The notes: generated from the letters alone by a model not told the origin. A stretch of 8,489 nt of DNA from Endomicrobium sp. (GCA_031264425.1 JAISDY010000065.1:1-8489), one strand, 5' to 3'; shown: positions 1-7,103, numbered from the stretch's first letter. Numbers and translations are program-made.

Positions 1-194
1 AAAAGATGAGATGCGTAAGAGGAGAACAGTTCCCCAGTAAAGACGTTAGCAAATATGCTGCTGAAATTTTTGATGGAGTTAAAAAAAAGAGAGATGCATT
101 TTATACAAGAGTTTTTGACACAAATAATTATACAATCCCGAAGAGGAAGGGGTTCAAGGTAAAAGGAGTAAAAGTAGAAGCAGGGGGGTTTTAG
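1..194 (+). CDS. 3' end of an upstream reading frame, probably the N-terminal part of the giant HExxH protein gene, cut off by a frameshift
   Basis: The frame is open from the left edge (a Lys codon at 3-5 precedes the first ATG at 6) to a TAG at 192-194, so it most likely continues from outside the window. With only five bases upstream, a start at 6 cannot be judged. The 62 visible residues after ATG6 are basic in the second half (many Lys/Arg) and end in VKVEAGGF. I do not recognise a domain. The stop comes directly after a run of six G (183-188). If one G is removed the frame continues as VEAGGFSQD and joins, without a stop, the frame of the 1426-residue protein that follows. I therefore infer that this is the upstream part of the same gene, separated by a one-base indel. 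It could instead be an independent small protein, but the compositional continuity argues for the joined reading. Confidence 0.45.
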   Translation, partial: KMRCVRGEQFPSKDVSKYAAEIFDGVKKKRDAFYTRVFDTNNYTIPKRKGFKVKGVKVEAGGF

Positions 195-342
195 CCAAGA
201 TTACCTAATAACAAGTTCATATTTTACAATTCCCCCAACGGATATTAAGGGACAATTAAAGATTACATTATTATGGGAACAAGATAGAGAAAGCAGCCGG
301 GAAGCTGCAAAACCTCTTGAAAAGTCAGAAAAAAGTGCAGGA
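178..342 (+). other. In-frame coding extension upstream of ATG343
   Basis: The frame of the giant protein is open back to a TAG at 175-177, giving 55 codons before ATG343 with no ATG, GTG or TTG among them. The translation looks like real protein. It ends in a linker (EAAKPLEKSEKSAG, 301-342) that is repeated inside the giant protein at 1042-1083 as EASKPLEELSESAR, both followed by Met-Thr. This shows that the segment was part of the coding sequence and was reached from the preceding frame through the G run at 183-188. As the sequence stands, it can only be translated by a ribosome or transcript that changes frame there. Confidence 0.6.
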
Positions 343-351
343 ATGACAGCT
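301..351 (+). repeat. Linker repeat, copy A (KPLE...SA-x-MT)
   Basis: Reads EAAKPLEKSEKSAGMTA in the frame of the giant protein. It matches copy B at 1042-1092 (EASKPLEELSESARMTD), with an identical 14-base core from AAAACCTCTTGAA onwards. The giant protein's ATG343 is the Met inside this repeat, which is the main argument against that ATG being the native start. Confidence 0.7.
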
Positions 352-3300
352 GTGGTTAATTTCATTACAGCTGCAGTTTCAGTTCCTTTTCTATTGTTAA
401 TTCCAATAATGTCTTGGGCATTGCCTTTTATGATTCTTCCTATAGTAATTATTATTCCCTGCATTATTGCTGGGTCTTATGAGTTTTGGCAGGAAGGAGA
501 GATAATAGCCGCTAAGAATGAACTTATGAAACAACTACAAGGATTACCCAGTGATAGAAAAGCTATTGAAGATCTTATGGATGCTTACGGTTTTAATGAA
601 ATAGATTCTCTTCAGACAGAGCTTCTTGCGATGTTACCGGAAGAGTTCAACGACGAAAAGGTAGAGTTAAGTTATTCAATGGATTCAGGGGTTGTTATGG
701 AGTATGACGCAAGTCAAGATAAGATATTTGTGAATTTTTTCTTGGCGAGACATCTATTTTTTGATAAAGATGGTAAAAAGACTAGAAACGAAAAATTGTT
801 CCATGTTTTTCTAAAACATGAATTAGCGCATAGGGAATTTGCGGATCCTGAAAACAGAGTTCGTTTCTTTATACACGAAAATTTTAGCTGGCTAGAAGAA
901 TTTCTTGTTTCTTTTGGAGATGTGTTTAGACCACTAATATTTAGACCGCTAAGACCTATAAAGACTCAACTTCAGCAAACTCTTAAACAAGAGAGACAGA
1001 CGCCTGTAGAATCAACAGCAGAACAACCTAAATCAACACAAGAGGCATCAAAACCTCTTGAAGAGTTGTCAGAAAGTGCAAGAATGACAGATGCTGAATT
1101 AGAAATATATCGAGCTCAAAGCCAATTGGACAAGGATATATTTGAGCAGACCAAAGATAGTCAAATTAGTCCAGGATCGAATTCGGACCCGAGGACAGGG
1201 AGGACACTGAGTAACGATACGATACAAGCGAGCGAGGATGCAAGATGCATTAATGAGATTGCAATAGAGTCTGTCCAAAGGGGAAATATTACAGTGGGTG
1301 ATTTTAATATTTTAAAACTGATTCTCTCACGTCTTATAAATGACTCTGTTCCAAAAGATCATAGAGAAAATTCTGACGGTTATGAACTTGAAAGCGATGA
1401 AGTTACTGGATTGGTGGAAGGTTATTTAAAAGACGGTGATACAGCATATGCTTTACCAGATATATTAGAATTTGTTGTGATTGCTATAAAGGGATTAGCT
1501 AAAATTCCTTTTGTGGATGGAGATAATGTTTTTGATAGTTTAGGGTCATTTTTAGATAAAGAAGAAGATCTAAAAATAAATCCTGAATTTGTCCAAGGAG
1601 ATATTAACAGTTTATATAGAGCACTTGCTCTAGCGCGATTTTGTATCGTTTTATGCAATGCTACCTACAAAGAGACGGAATTAGGGACAGTCCAAAAAGA
1701 AGATATAGTCAACTCACTATTTGAATCATTTACCCTTCTCGAGATTATATTGGAAAGATTACGGTCTCGCTTACCTGCTGAGAGTATAGGTAGAGAAACT
1801 GCAAGAAAAGATTTAGAGGAAACATATAAATATCATATTCAAATAGTTAAAGAACTTCTTGAGCAATCAACAGAAACTAATAAATTTCCTAGAATTACTC
1901 AAGACTTATTAGATAGAATGGGAGAGGTCGCCCAAAGACTCCCTAAAAGTGATTATCCACAACAACCTGAAGAATATGAGGAGAGCGTAGAACTTACGAC
2001 TGTTGAACAACAGCAAGAAAAATCAGCTGAATCGGCTGAAAGCACAGCGGAATCCGCTTTGAAAATAGGAGCAGAATTAGCTGTGAGTTCTGCAGCATTG
2101 ACGGCGGCTAATGGTTTATCGTTAGAGCTAATTGAGTCAATGAGAGTAGCAATGAATTCTTTTGCTGATTTTGAAAGATTTCAGTTGGCTGAAATACAAA
2201 AAGCTGAGCAAATAGCTAAAGCTAACAGTTATTATAGCGATAGCACTAGCGAAGAAAAAAAAGAATTGATAAATAGACTTTTAAAAGTATTACCGTCAGA
2301 TTTAGCGGCTGAATTTATGCAACATTTTAGTGATGAAGAAATAAGAGAAACAGGCATAGTGATGTCATATAATCCAGAAAGCGATGTCATACGTGTTAAT
2401 TACGCTCTGTTGAGAGCAATGTTTATTGACGAAAGTAGCGAAGATATAAAAAACATTAATTTATTCAAAGTGTTTGTAAAGCATGAACTTAAACATAGAG
2501 AATTTGCAAAATCTAGCAATCCTTTATACAAAGCAGTACATGCCATAAGCACTTTAGAAGAATTTTTTGTATCAATGGGAGATATATACGCTTGGCAAGA
2601 ATTACATGGACAACAAGGAGCTCTTCCATCTTATGATGATATGTTTAGATTTATATTATCAAATGCGAAATATATTAGCATATTAGCTGATATAAGTTTG
2701 GAAGAAGCGACAATAATAGCGCAGCTTACCACTATGCAAGAAGAAGATCCATATTCATTTGATATAAATGATGATAAAAAAAGTCTAAGGTTAGTTGTCG
2801 TAGATTCGGCTGACGGATTAAGTAATTCTGATGCCTTAAGCAATGCTCAGACATGGACGCAAAACGGGTATTCGGCGGCACTCATTGAACATCTGCCTAG
2901 TGAAGGTTATATTAATGACTGCTATGTAATGCCTTCTTATAATATCTCTTTTGGAGAAATGGTTTATGAAGTATATATTAGGCAAGTAAACGGAACGCAC
3001 TTTATAGGACTCAAACTAAAAAGCGGGCAAGACACAACTCAGAACTTTGCCGCAGCCGTTCAATTCTTTGCAAACGATATTAATACTAACGCCAGACTTC
3101 GCCAGGCTTTTGGATCTTTATCTAAACTTAAAGATTCTAATCCTTCGTATGGAATAGAGAGGGATCTTGAAATAAACAGTAATGGCGTGGCAATGATAGA
3201 TTTTATAGGTATGCAAATAGATACTGACACTATTGCTGCTACTCAAAGATTGTATCAATCAGGGGAGGTTTCATCTGGATTAATTGGCACTTATACTGTA

Positions 3301-4623
3301 GTTGATATGCCAGTCACCAACGATACTCTTACGGAAGTAGAACAAGATATAAAAGCTAGTATGTTACATAAATTAGATAGACCTGAGAAATTTTATCAAG
3401 TAGATATGCCTAATTTAAGATTATCAGATAGTGATTTTATTGAAAGAGCTGTGAAAATAAAAAAGAAAGAAGGTGCAACTACGCTAATTCTTAATATTAA
3501 CGATTTAGATCTTGCTATGCTCTCGTCTGAAAGTATGATAGAGGCGTTAAAAGGATTTATAACTATTGTTCATTCTTTTAAACTAACTGCAACCATTCAA
3601 ATAGACGCATCAAAAATAAATGAAGAACTATGTAGAAACTTACTAGTGCTTGGATTTGACGGAATAAGTATAGAGGCACAGGATATTGAGGATGTTAATT
3701 TGCTAAAACAGATCCTTGAGGAACTTGCAATAGTGTCTAGGGAAAATTCAGTAAGCGAAAAGAATACAATTCGTCTAAAAAATCAGTCCGTGAGAGATAG
3801 TTTGGGAGATTTAGCTGGAATGAATATTTTAACTATAACTAAAATTGATGAAGAAACACACCAAGCCGAGCTTGATGAGGGGCAAGCTAGGGAAGCGATA
3901 GCATTGGGTTATGAAAGAGGCAGAAGAGTGCTAGAACAGAAAATTAGTGCGGATGCCAAAAATATAAGGGCTTTATTAAATATAATTACACAAGATCCAT
4001 CAACAATTTCAGCCGGTGAAATTATGCAAGCTATAGAAAATGCGGGGATAAACGCCATATTACAAAAACATATTGGAATTATACTAAAAGGTGTAGATAG
4101 CAATTTAACAGGAACAAATACAAAAGTATTGGAAGCTATAGGATTTGTTAGAGGTTTAATAGAGGCTTATACTATAAGCAGATACTTAGAAACATTTTCA
4201 ATATCGTTTGAAATGTTTAACACAAATGATTTAAATGAGATAAGAGCTTTAGGTGTCTTATTGACAGCTTTGCTTATCATAGATAGAGATAATAAATTCT
4301 TTAAAGATAGCTTTGCTTTGAGATCATTTTTTGAACAAGCCAATACAGCTTTTGGAGAATTATCAACAGAATATAGTTTGTCAGAACTTAAAGGACAGAT
4401 TATATCATTTGCTAACTTAGTCGTTGAAAGATTTGCGAACGGACAAAGTATTGCCGATATAGCCTTAGATAACGGTAATCCTTCGCAAAAACTTTATATG
4501 AGTTTAGCTGTGCTTGATGATTTAATAAATAAAATATCATTTAGCAATATAGTTGACAATGCCAAGAGGAGAGCTCTTGGATCTACAAAACAACAAACAA
4601 GAAGTATCTTAGGAGCTGCGTAA
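343..4623 (+). CDS. Giant membrane-hairpin protein with two HExxH metalloprotease-like domains; function unknown
   Basis: From ATG343 the protein has 1426 residues. Residues 4-45 are strongly hydrophobic and can form two membrane segments (break around Pro28-Phe29). A zinc-protease-like domain follows, with H159-E-L-A-H163, a conserved H178 and an LEEF motif whose E185/E186 could be the third ligand. A diverged second copy has H714-E-L-K-H718, H733 and E739/E740. Between them lie a charged linker with a KPLE motif (about 215-300), a helical region (about 300-545) and an Ala/Glu/Ser-rich stretch (559-572). After about 806 comes an alpha/beta region, including strands near 1035-1130 that could be part of a barrel, and then a helical C-terminus. 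HExxH plus a downstream Glu is the gluzincin pattern, and a hydrophobic hairpin before HELAH recalls the M48/M56 families. I infer a membrane-anchored peptidase or a degenerate relative, with unknown substrate. ATG343 has only AGGA two bases upstream, too close for a good ribosome site, and it splits a repeated linker, so it is probably not the original start. The gene ends 11 bp from the convergent transporter gene. Confidence 0.7.
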   Translation: MTAVVNFITAAVSVPFLLLIPIMSWALPFMILPIVIIIPCIIAGSYEFWQEGEIIAAKNELMKQLQGLPSDRKAIEDLMDAYGFNEIDSLQTELLAMLPEEFNDEKVELSYSMDSGVVMEYDASQDKIFVNFFLARHLFFDKDGKKTRNEKLFHVFLKHELAHREFADPENRVRFFIHENFSWLEEFLVSFGDVFRPLIFRPLRPIKTQLQQTLKQERQTPVESTAEQPKSTQEASKPLEELSESARMTDAELEIYRAQSQLDKDIFEQTKDSQISPGSNSDPRTGRTLSNDTIQASEDARCINEIAIESVQRGNITVGDFNILKLILSRLINDSVPKDHRENSDGYELESDEVTGLVEGYLKDGDTAYALPDILEFVVIAIKGLAKIPFVDGDNVFDSLGSFLDKEEDLKINPEFVQGDINSLYRALALARFCIVLCNATYKETELGTVQKEDIVNSLFESFTLLEIILERLRSRLPAESIGRETARKDLEETYKYHIQIVKELLEQSTETNKFPRITQDLLDRMGEVAQRLPKSDYPQQPEEYEESVELTTVEQQQEKSAESAESTAESALKIGAELAVSSAALTAANGLSLELIESMRVAMNSFADFERFQLAEIQKAEQIAKANSYYSDSTSEEKKELINRLLKVLPSDLAAEFMQHFSDEEIRETGIVMSYNPESDVIRVNYALLRAMFIDESSEDIKNINLFKVFVKHELKHREFAKSSNPLYKAVHAISTLEEFFVSMGDIYAWQELHGQQGALPSYDDMFRFILSNAKYISILADISLEEATIIAQLTTMQEEDPYSFDINDDKKSLRLVVVDSADGLSNSDALSNAQTWTQNGYSAALIEHLPSEGYINDCYVMPSYNISFGEMVYEVYIRQVNGTHFIGLKLKSGQDTTQNFAAAVQFFANDINTNARLRQAFGSLSKLKDSNPSYGIERDLEINSNGVAMIDFIGMQIDTDTIAATQRLYQSGEVSSGLIGTYTVVDMPVTNDTLTEVEQDIKASMLHKLDRPEKFYQVDMPNLRLSDSDFIERAVKIKKKEGATTLILNINDLDLAMLSSESMIEALKGFITIVHSFKLTATIQIDASKINEELCRNLLVLGFDGISIEAQDIEDVNLLKQILEELAIVSRENSVSEKNTIRLKNQSVRDSLGDLAGMNILTITKIDEETHQAELDEGQAREAIALGYERGRRVLEQKISADAKNIRALLNIITQDPSTISAGEIMQAIENAGINAILQKHIGIILKGVDSNLTGTNTKVLEAIGFVRGLIEAYTISRYLETFSISFEMFNTNDLNEIRALGVLLTALLIIDRDNKFFKDSFALRSFFEQANTAFGELSTEYSLSELKGQIISFANLVVERFANGQSIADIALDNGNPSQKLYMSLAVLDDLINKISFSNIVDNAKRRALGSTKQQTRSILGAA
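688..927 (+). repeat. First copy of the duplicated HExxH domain core
   Basis: Residues 116-195 of the giant protein. The copy starts at GVVMEYD, contains the block LKHELAHREFA and ends at LEEFLVSFGDVF. Aligned by hand with the second copy, about 37 of 79 positions are identical, including both His and the Glu of HExxH, the R-E-F-A that follows, one His 15 residues after the motif, and L-E-E-F-x-V-S-x-G-D. The similarity is at protein level; the DNA has diverged, so the duplication is old. Confidence 0.8.
1042..1092 (+). repeat. Linker repeat, copy B
   Basis: Residues 234-250 of the giant protein, in a charged Glu/Gln/Ser/Thr-rich stretch after the first HExxH domain. Its counterpart at 301-351 stands before the hydrophobic hairpin, so this linker type flanks the first hairpin/HExxH module on both sides. 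Confidence 0.7.
2353..2589 (+). repeat. Second copy of the duplicated HExxH domain core
   Basis: Residues 671-749 of the giant protein. The copy starts at GIVMSYN, contains VKHELKHREFA and ends at LEEFFVSMGDIY. It has one residue fewer than copy one between HExxH and LEEF. All candidate metal ligands are kept in both copies. Unlike copy one, it is not preceded by a clear membrane hairpin; the stretch about 60-110 residues upstream is only Ala-rich and mildly hydrophobic. Confidence 0.8.
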
Positions 4624-4634
4624 GCATATTTAAA

Positions 4635-6272
4635 CTATTTGGAAGATGAATGGATATTAAATGTTTTATTGTATTCTTCAAGATATGTTATGTATTGTTC
4701 AGCTTTTCTAAACGCAGTGTCTATGTTCATTGCGAAATTTGATCTGCCTAAAATGTCTATAAAGCCGTAATTTTTTAATACTTTTAAAGGCTGCTTTTGT
4801 ATCTGGCATAATATAAGGCAAGTGTTTGTCGCGGTGCATTTCTTATAAATTTTATACAGGGCATGGTATCCTGTTGCGTCCATAGCGGGTACTTTCCTCA
4901 TCCTAAGTATTATAACTTTACAATCTTGAACTTTTTCTATGTACTCTACAAATGTGCTTGTTGCTCCGAAAAAGAAAGGTCCGTTAATTTCATACAAAAT
5001 TACTCCTTTCATATTTTTTCTGCTTTCAAGTTCGCTTTCGTCAATCCCTTCGTATGCGTTGTCTGAGGAATCGTCAATATTTGCAATATCAGCCATTCTT
5101 TTCATAAACAAGAAAGCCGCTAACACCATACCTATTTCAATCGCATAAACTAGATTTACGAAGATTGTTAAAGCAAAGGTTGTAAGCATAACTAGAGAAT
5201 CGCTTAATGGAGCTTTGAAGAGCTCTTTGAAAGCTTCAAAATCCATCATTCTGTAAGTTACGGTAAAAAGTATAACTGCAAGCGTTACCATAGGTATAAG
5301 AACAATGTTCTTCATGAGAGCAAGTAATATTATGAAAATAAAAATTGTGTGGGCTATACCTGCGATCGGCGTTCTTCCGCCGTTGTTAACGTTTGCGGCT
5401 GTTCTTGCTATTGCTCCTGTGGCTGGAATTCCGCCAAATACGGCAGAACCTATGTTTGCTATTCCTTGAGCTATAAGCTCGGTGTTTGATCTATGCTTTT
5501 TGCCTATCATTCCGTCGGCTACTACGGCGGATAACAAAGATTCTATGCCTGCAAGTATTGCTATAGTCAAAGCAGGCTGAAACAATTTTCCTATTATTTC
5601 AAGGTTCAGCGCGGGCATTTGCGGTGAAAAAACCATACTGTCGGTTATATCCCCAAAATGCGAATATATAGTTTCAATGTTCAAGTTTAAAAATTTTACC
5701 GATACTGTTGAAAGGACTAATGCCGCTAAAGGCGCTGGGCAAAATTTAAATTTTTTAGGATAATAACGCATAAAAAGCAAAATGCATATGCCCATACCAA
5801 ACGTTTGAATATTTATTTTACCGAAGCTTTTTATATATAGCGCCCATTTGTCAATAAAATTAGAAGGTATAGACGCAAGCCCAAGTCCAAAGAAATCATT
5901 GATTTGAGTTGAAAATAAAACGACTGCAATTCCGCTTGTGAAACCTATCGTTATAGGATCGGGGATATATCGTATAATTTTGCCAAACTTTAAAAGACCC
6001 ATAGCTATCAAAAATATTCCAGCCATTGCGGTTGCGGTTATAAGTCCGCTTGTCCCGTAGTTTTGTATTATTCCATAGACTATAACTACAAAAGCTCCGG
6101 TAGGACCTCCTATCTGTACGCGGCTCCCTCCAAAAAACGAAATAAGAAAACCTGCGATTACTGCCGTTATAAGCCCTTTTCCCGGCATAACCCCGGAAGC
6201 AATTCCGAACGCTATGGAAAGCGGAATAGCTACAAAGGCTACAAAGGCTACAAAGGCTACTAAGCCCCGCAT
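4635..6272 (-). CDS. SulP-family anion transporter with C-terminal STAS domain, N-terminus displaced by a frameshift
   Basis: The 545 residues read from an ATG at 6272. SulP proteins carry inorganic anions (sulfate, bicarbonate, others) or organic acids across the inner membrane; the substrate here cannot be told. Family hallmarks are the first-helix tail PLSIAFGIASGV, the core block GGSRVQIGGPTGAFVVIV (48-65), ESLLSAVVADGM (244-255) and GGIPATGAIARTAANV (280-295). A cytoplasmic STAS domain occupies about 421-527, with the loop MDATG at 464-468. Length is near normal for the family. The start at 6272 has no Shine-Dalgarno site and lies inside the native N-terminal sequence, which is readable in another frame from an ATG at 6351. 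The first helix contains three tandem VAF units. The gene follows the toxin-antitoxin pair on the same strand and is probably co-transcribed with it. It may be a pseudogene, a gene with a sequencing error, or one expressed from a poor internal start. Confidence 0.85.
   Translation of the reverse strand: MRGLVAFVAFVAFVAIPLSIAFGIASGVMPGKGLITAVIAGFLISFFGGSRVQIGGPTGAFVVIVYGIIQNYGTSGLITATAMAGIFLIAMGLLKFGKIIRYIPDPITIGFTSGIAVVLFSTQINDFFGLGLASIPSNFIDKWALYIKSFGKINIQTFGMGICILLFMRYYPKKFKFCPAPLAALVLSTVSVKFLNLNIETIYSHFGDITDSMVFSPQMPALNLEIIGKLFQPALTIAILAGIESLLSAVVADGMIGKKHRSNTELIAQGIANIGSAVFGGIPATGAIARTAANVNNGGRTPIAGIAHTIFIFIILLALMKNIVLIPMVTLAVILFTVTYRMMDFEAFKELFKAPLSDSLVMLTTFALTIFVNLVYAIEIGMVLAAFLFMKRMADIANIDDSSDNAYEGIDESELESRKNMKGVILYEINGPFFFGATSTFVEYIEKVQDCKVIILRMRKVPAMDATGYHALYKIYKKCTATNTCLILCQIQKQPLKVLKNYGFIDILGRSNFAMNIDTAFRKAEQYITYLEEYNKTFNIHSSSK
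6229..6260. repeat. 9-bp tandem repeat, about 3.6 copies of GCTACAAAG
   Basis: Three perfect copies plus GCTAC. On the transporter strand the unit encodes Val-Ala-Phe, giving a VAFVAFVAFVA stretch in the first membrane helix. From memory, SulP proteins have about six residues between AGL and the Pro of this helix, so 11 here suggests expansion by replication slippage. Copy-number changes of 9 bp keep the frame, so they would change helix length rather than switch the gene on or off. Confidence 0.9.
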
Positions 6273-6351
6273 TTATATCTGTAATTATTCTGGGTGTGGT
6301 AAATTCTTGGGGGTTATTTTTTATTAAAGTAAATAATTTGGGTTTAAACAT
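6265..6351 (-). pseudogene. Out-of-frame native N-terminus of the SulP transporter
   Basis: From ATG at 6351 the frame reads MFKPKLFTLIKNN, then QEFTTPRIITDINAGL, a typical cytoplasmic SulP N-terminus leading into the first helix. It then runs into the 9-bp repeat in the wrong frame (Ser/Leu/Cys-rich nonsense). Reading GGGG at 6265-6268 (minus strand) as GGG gives NAGLVAFVAF and rejoins the transporter frame. The ATG is six bases past the TAG of the upstream nucleotidyltransferase gene, a spacing expected of an operon. There is no strong Shine-Dalgarno site before it. Confidence 0.75.
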
Positions 6352-6357
6352 TTTTTA

Positions 6358-6663
6358 CTAGACCAATTTTATTAAATCGTTTTCAATTGAAGATTTAAAT
6401 TCATTTGAAATGTCATTTAAATCAACAATATCCACTTTGTAAGGCAAAAGTGAATCTTCAAATGCTGCAGACAACTTAGCTAAAATTCTGAATGGAAGAC
6501 TTTGTTTGTTGTAGTCTATGGCTAAATCTAAATCTGCATATTTTTTTGTCGTGCCTTTAGCTCTTGAGCCAAATACGTAAACTCTACAATCGCTATTGTC
6601 TAAATTTTCATTTAGAATTTTTAAAACATAATTTAAATATTTTTCTTCTATAGTTATGTTCAT
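6358..6663 (-). CDS. mntA: MNT-type nucleotidyltransferase antitoxin of a HEPN/MNT module
   Basis: A 101-residue minimal nucleotidyltransferase. The signature GS-X10-DxD is complete: G32-S33, then D44 and D46 (in the block KYADLDLAIDY), with D78 in YKVDIVDL as the likely third carboxylate. In characterised HEPN/MNT systems this enzyme transfers AMP from ATP to a tyrosine of the HEPN toxin and so silences it. Its start overlaps the toxin stop by ATGA, so translation is probably coupled and the two proteins made in a fixed ratio. The length is normal for the family and no key residue is missing. Six bases after its stop comes the original ATG of the SulP gene. Family assignment is firm; the modification activity is inferred from the motif. 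Confidence 0.88.
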   Translation of the reverse strand: MNITIEEKYLNYVLKILNENLDNSDCRVYVFGSRAKGTTKKYADLDLAIDYNKQSLPFRILAKLSAAFEDSLLPYKVDIVDLNDISNEFKSSIENDLIKLV

Positions 6664-7070
6664 AAATTTTTAGACTTTTCTTTAAGTTTGTTTAATAGAA
6701 ATTCAGCTTCTTTAGCAAAACTAGGTACAACAGAAACTATTGCATTAGCTTTTTCTTCATTGTAAGAATGGCTTGTTATATTTCTCATTTTTCTATACTC
6801 AATCCAGCTTTCAAGATTGCCAAGAAGCAGATTCCTTTCGTTTGCTGTTCGTATAACATCTGCAAACACAAACTCGTCAAATGAACCTTCGCTGTATTCT
6901 GATAATTGTAAAAAACGGCGTAACATTTTATATGATACTTCGTAAGTATATTCAAACCTTTGTATAACTGAGTCTCTTATAAATTTGTCACTTTCGTCTT
7001 CATGGAACTTTTCAATAGCCTCATTTAGACTTACCAACGCATTCTCAAAAGGAGATAAATCAAGTTTCAT
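6660..7070 (-). CDS. hepT: HEPN-domain toxin of a HEPN/MNT module (HI0074-like nucleotidyltransferase substrate-binding protein)
   Basis: A 136-residue, mainly helical protein of the nucleotidyltransferase substrate-binding (HI0074/HepT) family. The motif RNITSHSY gives R96-X4-H101-x-Y103, the Rx4HxY pattern of HepT toxins: Arg and His form the RNase site of the HEPN dimer and Tyr is the residue AMPylated by the partner MNT enzyme. The family features EYTYEVSYKMLRRFL (40-54) and a long middle helix are also present. ATG7070 is preceded by AAGAGG four bases upstream, a good ribosome site. It is the first gene of a leftward operon with mntA and the SulP gene. All motif residues are intact, so the pair is probably functional, in contrast to the damaged transporter next to it. 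Function as a cellular RNase toxin is inferred from the family. Confidence 0.88.
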   Translation of the reverse strand: MKLDLSPFENALVSLNEAIEKFHEDESDKFIRDSVIQRFEYTYEVSYKMLRRFLQLSEYSEGSFDEFVFADVIRTANERNLLLGNLESWIEYRKMRNITSHSYNEEKANAIVSVVPSFAKEAEFLLNKLKEKSKNL

Positions 7071-7074
7071 AAAA

Positions 7075-7090
7075 CCTCTTCTTTAGAAGA
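7075..7090 (-). promoter_or_regulatory. Ribosome site of hepT inside a small dyad
   Basis: AAGAGG (7075-7080, minus strand) lies four bases before ATG7070. A near-perfect dyad TCTTCT-TT-AGAAGA covers 7077-7090 (plus-strand reading). In the mRNA it can form a five-pair stem (UCUUC with GAAGA) and a four-base loop whose 3' arm overlaps the ribosome site. It could also be a repressor operator in the DNA. Both roles are inferred. Confidence 0.4.
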
Positions 7091-7103
7091 ATATTTGAAT
7101 CTG

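Noticed and set aside
201..464. Reverse-strand frame of 87 codons opposite the start of the giant gene
   Set aside because: It is antisense to sequence that reads as good protein on the plus strand, has no recognisable domain, and its apparent hydrophobic pattern mirrors the plus-strand hairpin.
1165..1235. GC-richer stretch (around residues 275-298 of the giant protein) as a possible foreign insertion
   Set aside because: The frame stays open, there are no flanking repeats, and it encodes a plausible polar linker; local composition alone is too weak.
3391..3735. TIM-barrel enzyme domain in the giant protein
   Set aside because: Three strand-helix units are visible, but no catalytic or cofactor motif that would name a family; left as a remark only.
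4600..4660. Bidirectional terminator between the convergent giant gene and SulP gene
   Set aside because: No inverted repeat followed by a T run is visible; the stops are only 11 bp apart.
4863..5148. Two plus-strand frames opposite the SulP STAS region
   Set aside because: Antisense to a well-conserved STAS domain; their translations are low-complexity and match no family.
6229..6260. CRISPR-like array
   Set aside because: A direct 9-bp tandem repeat without spacers, inside a coding region.
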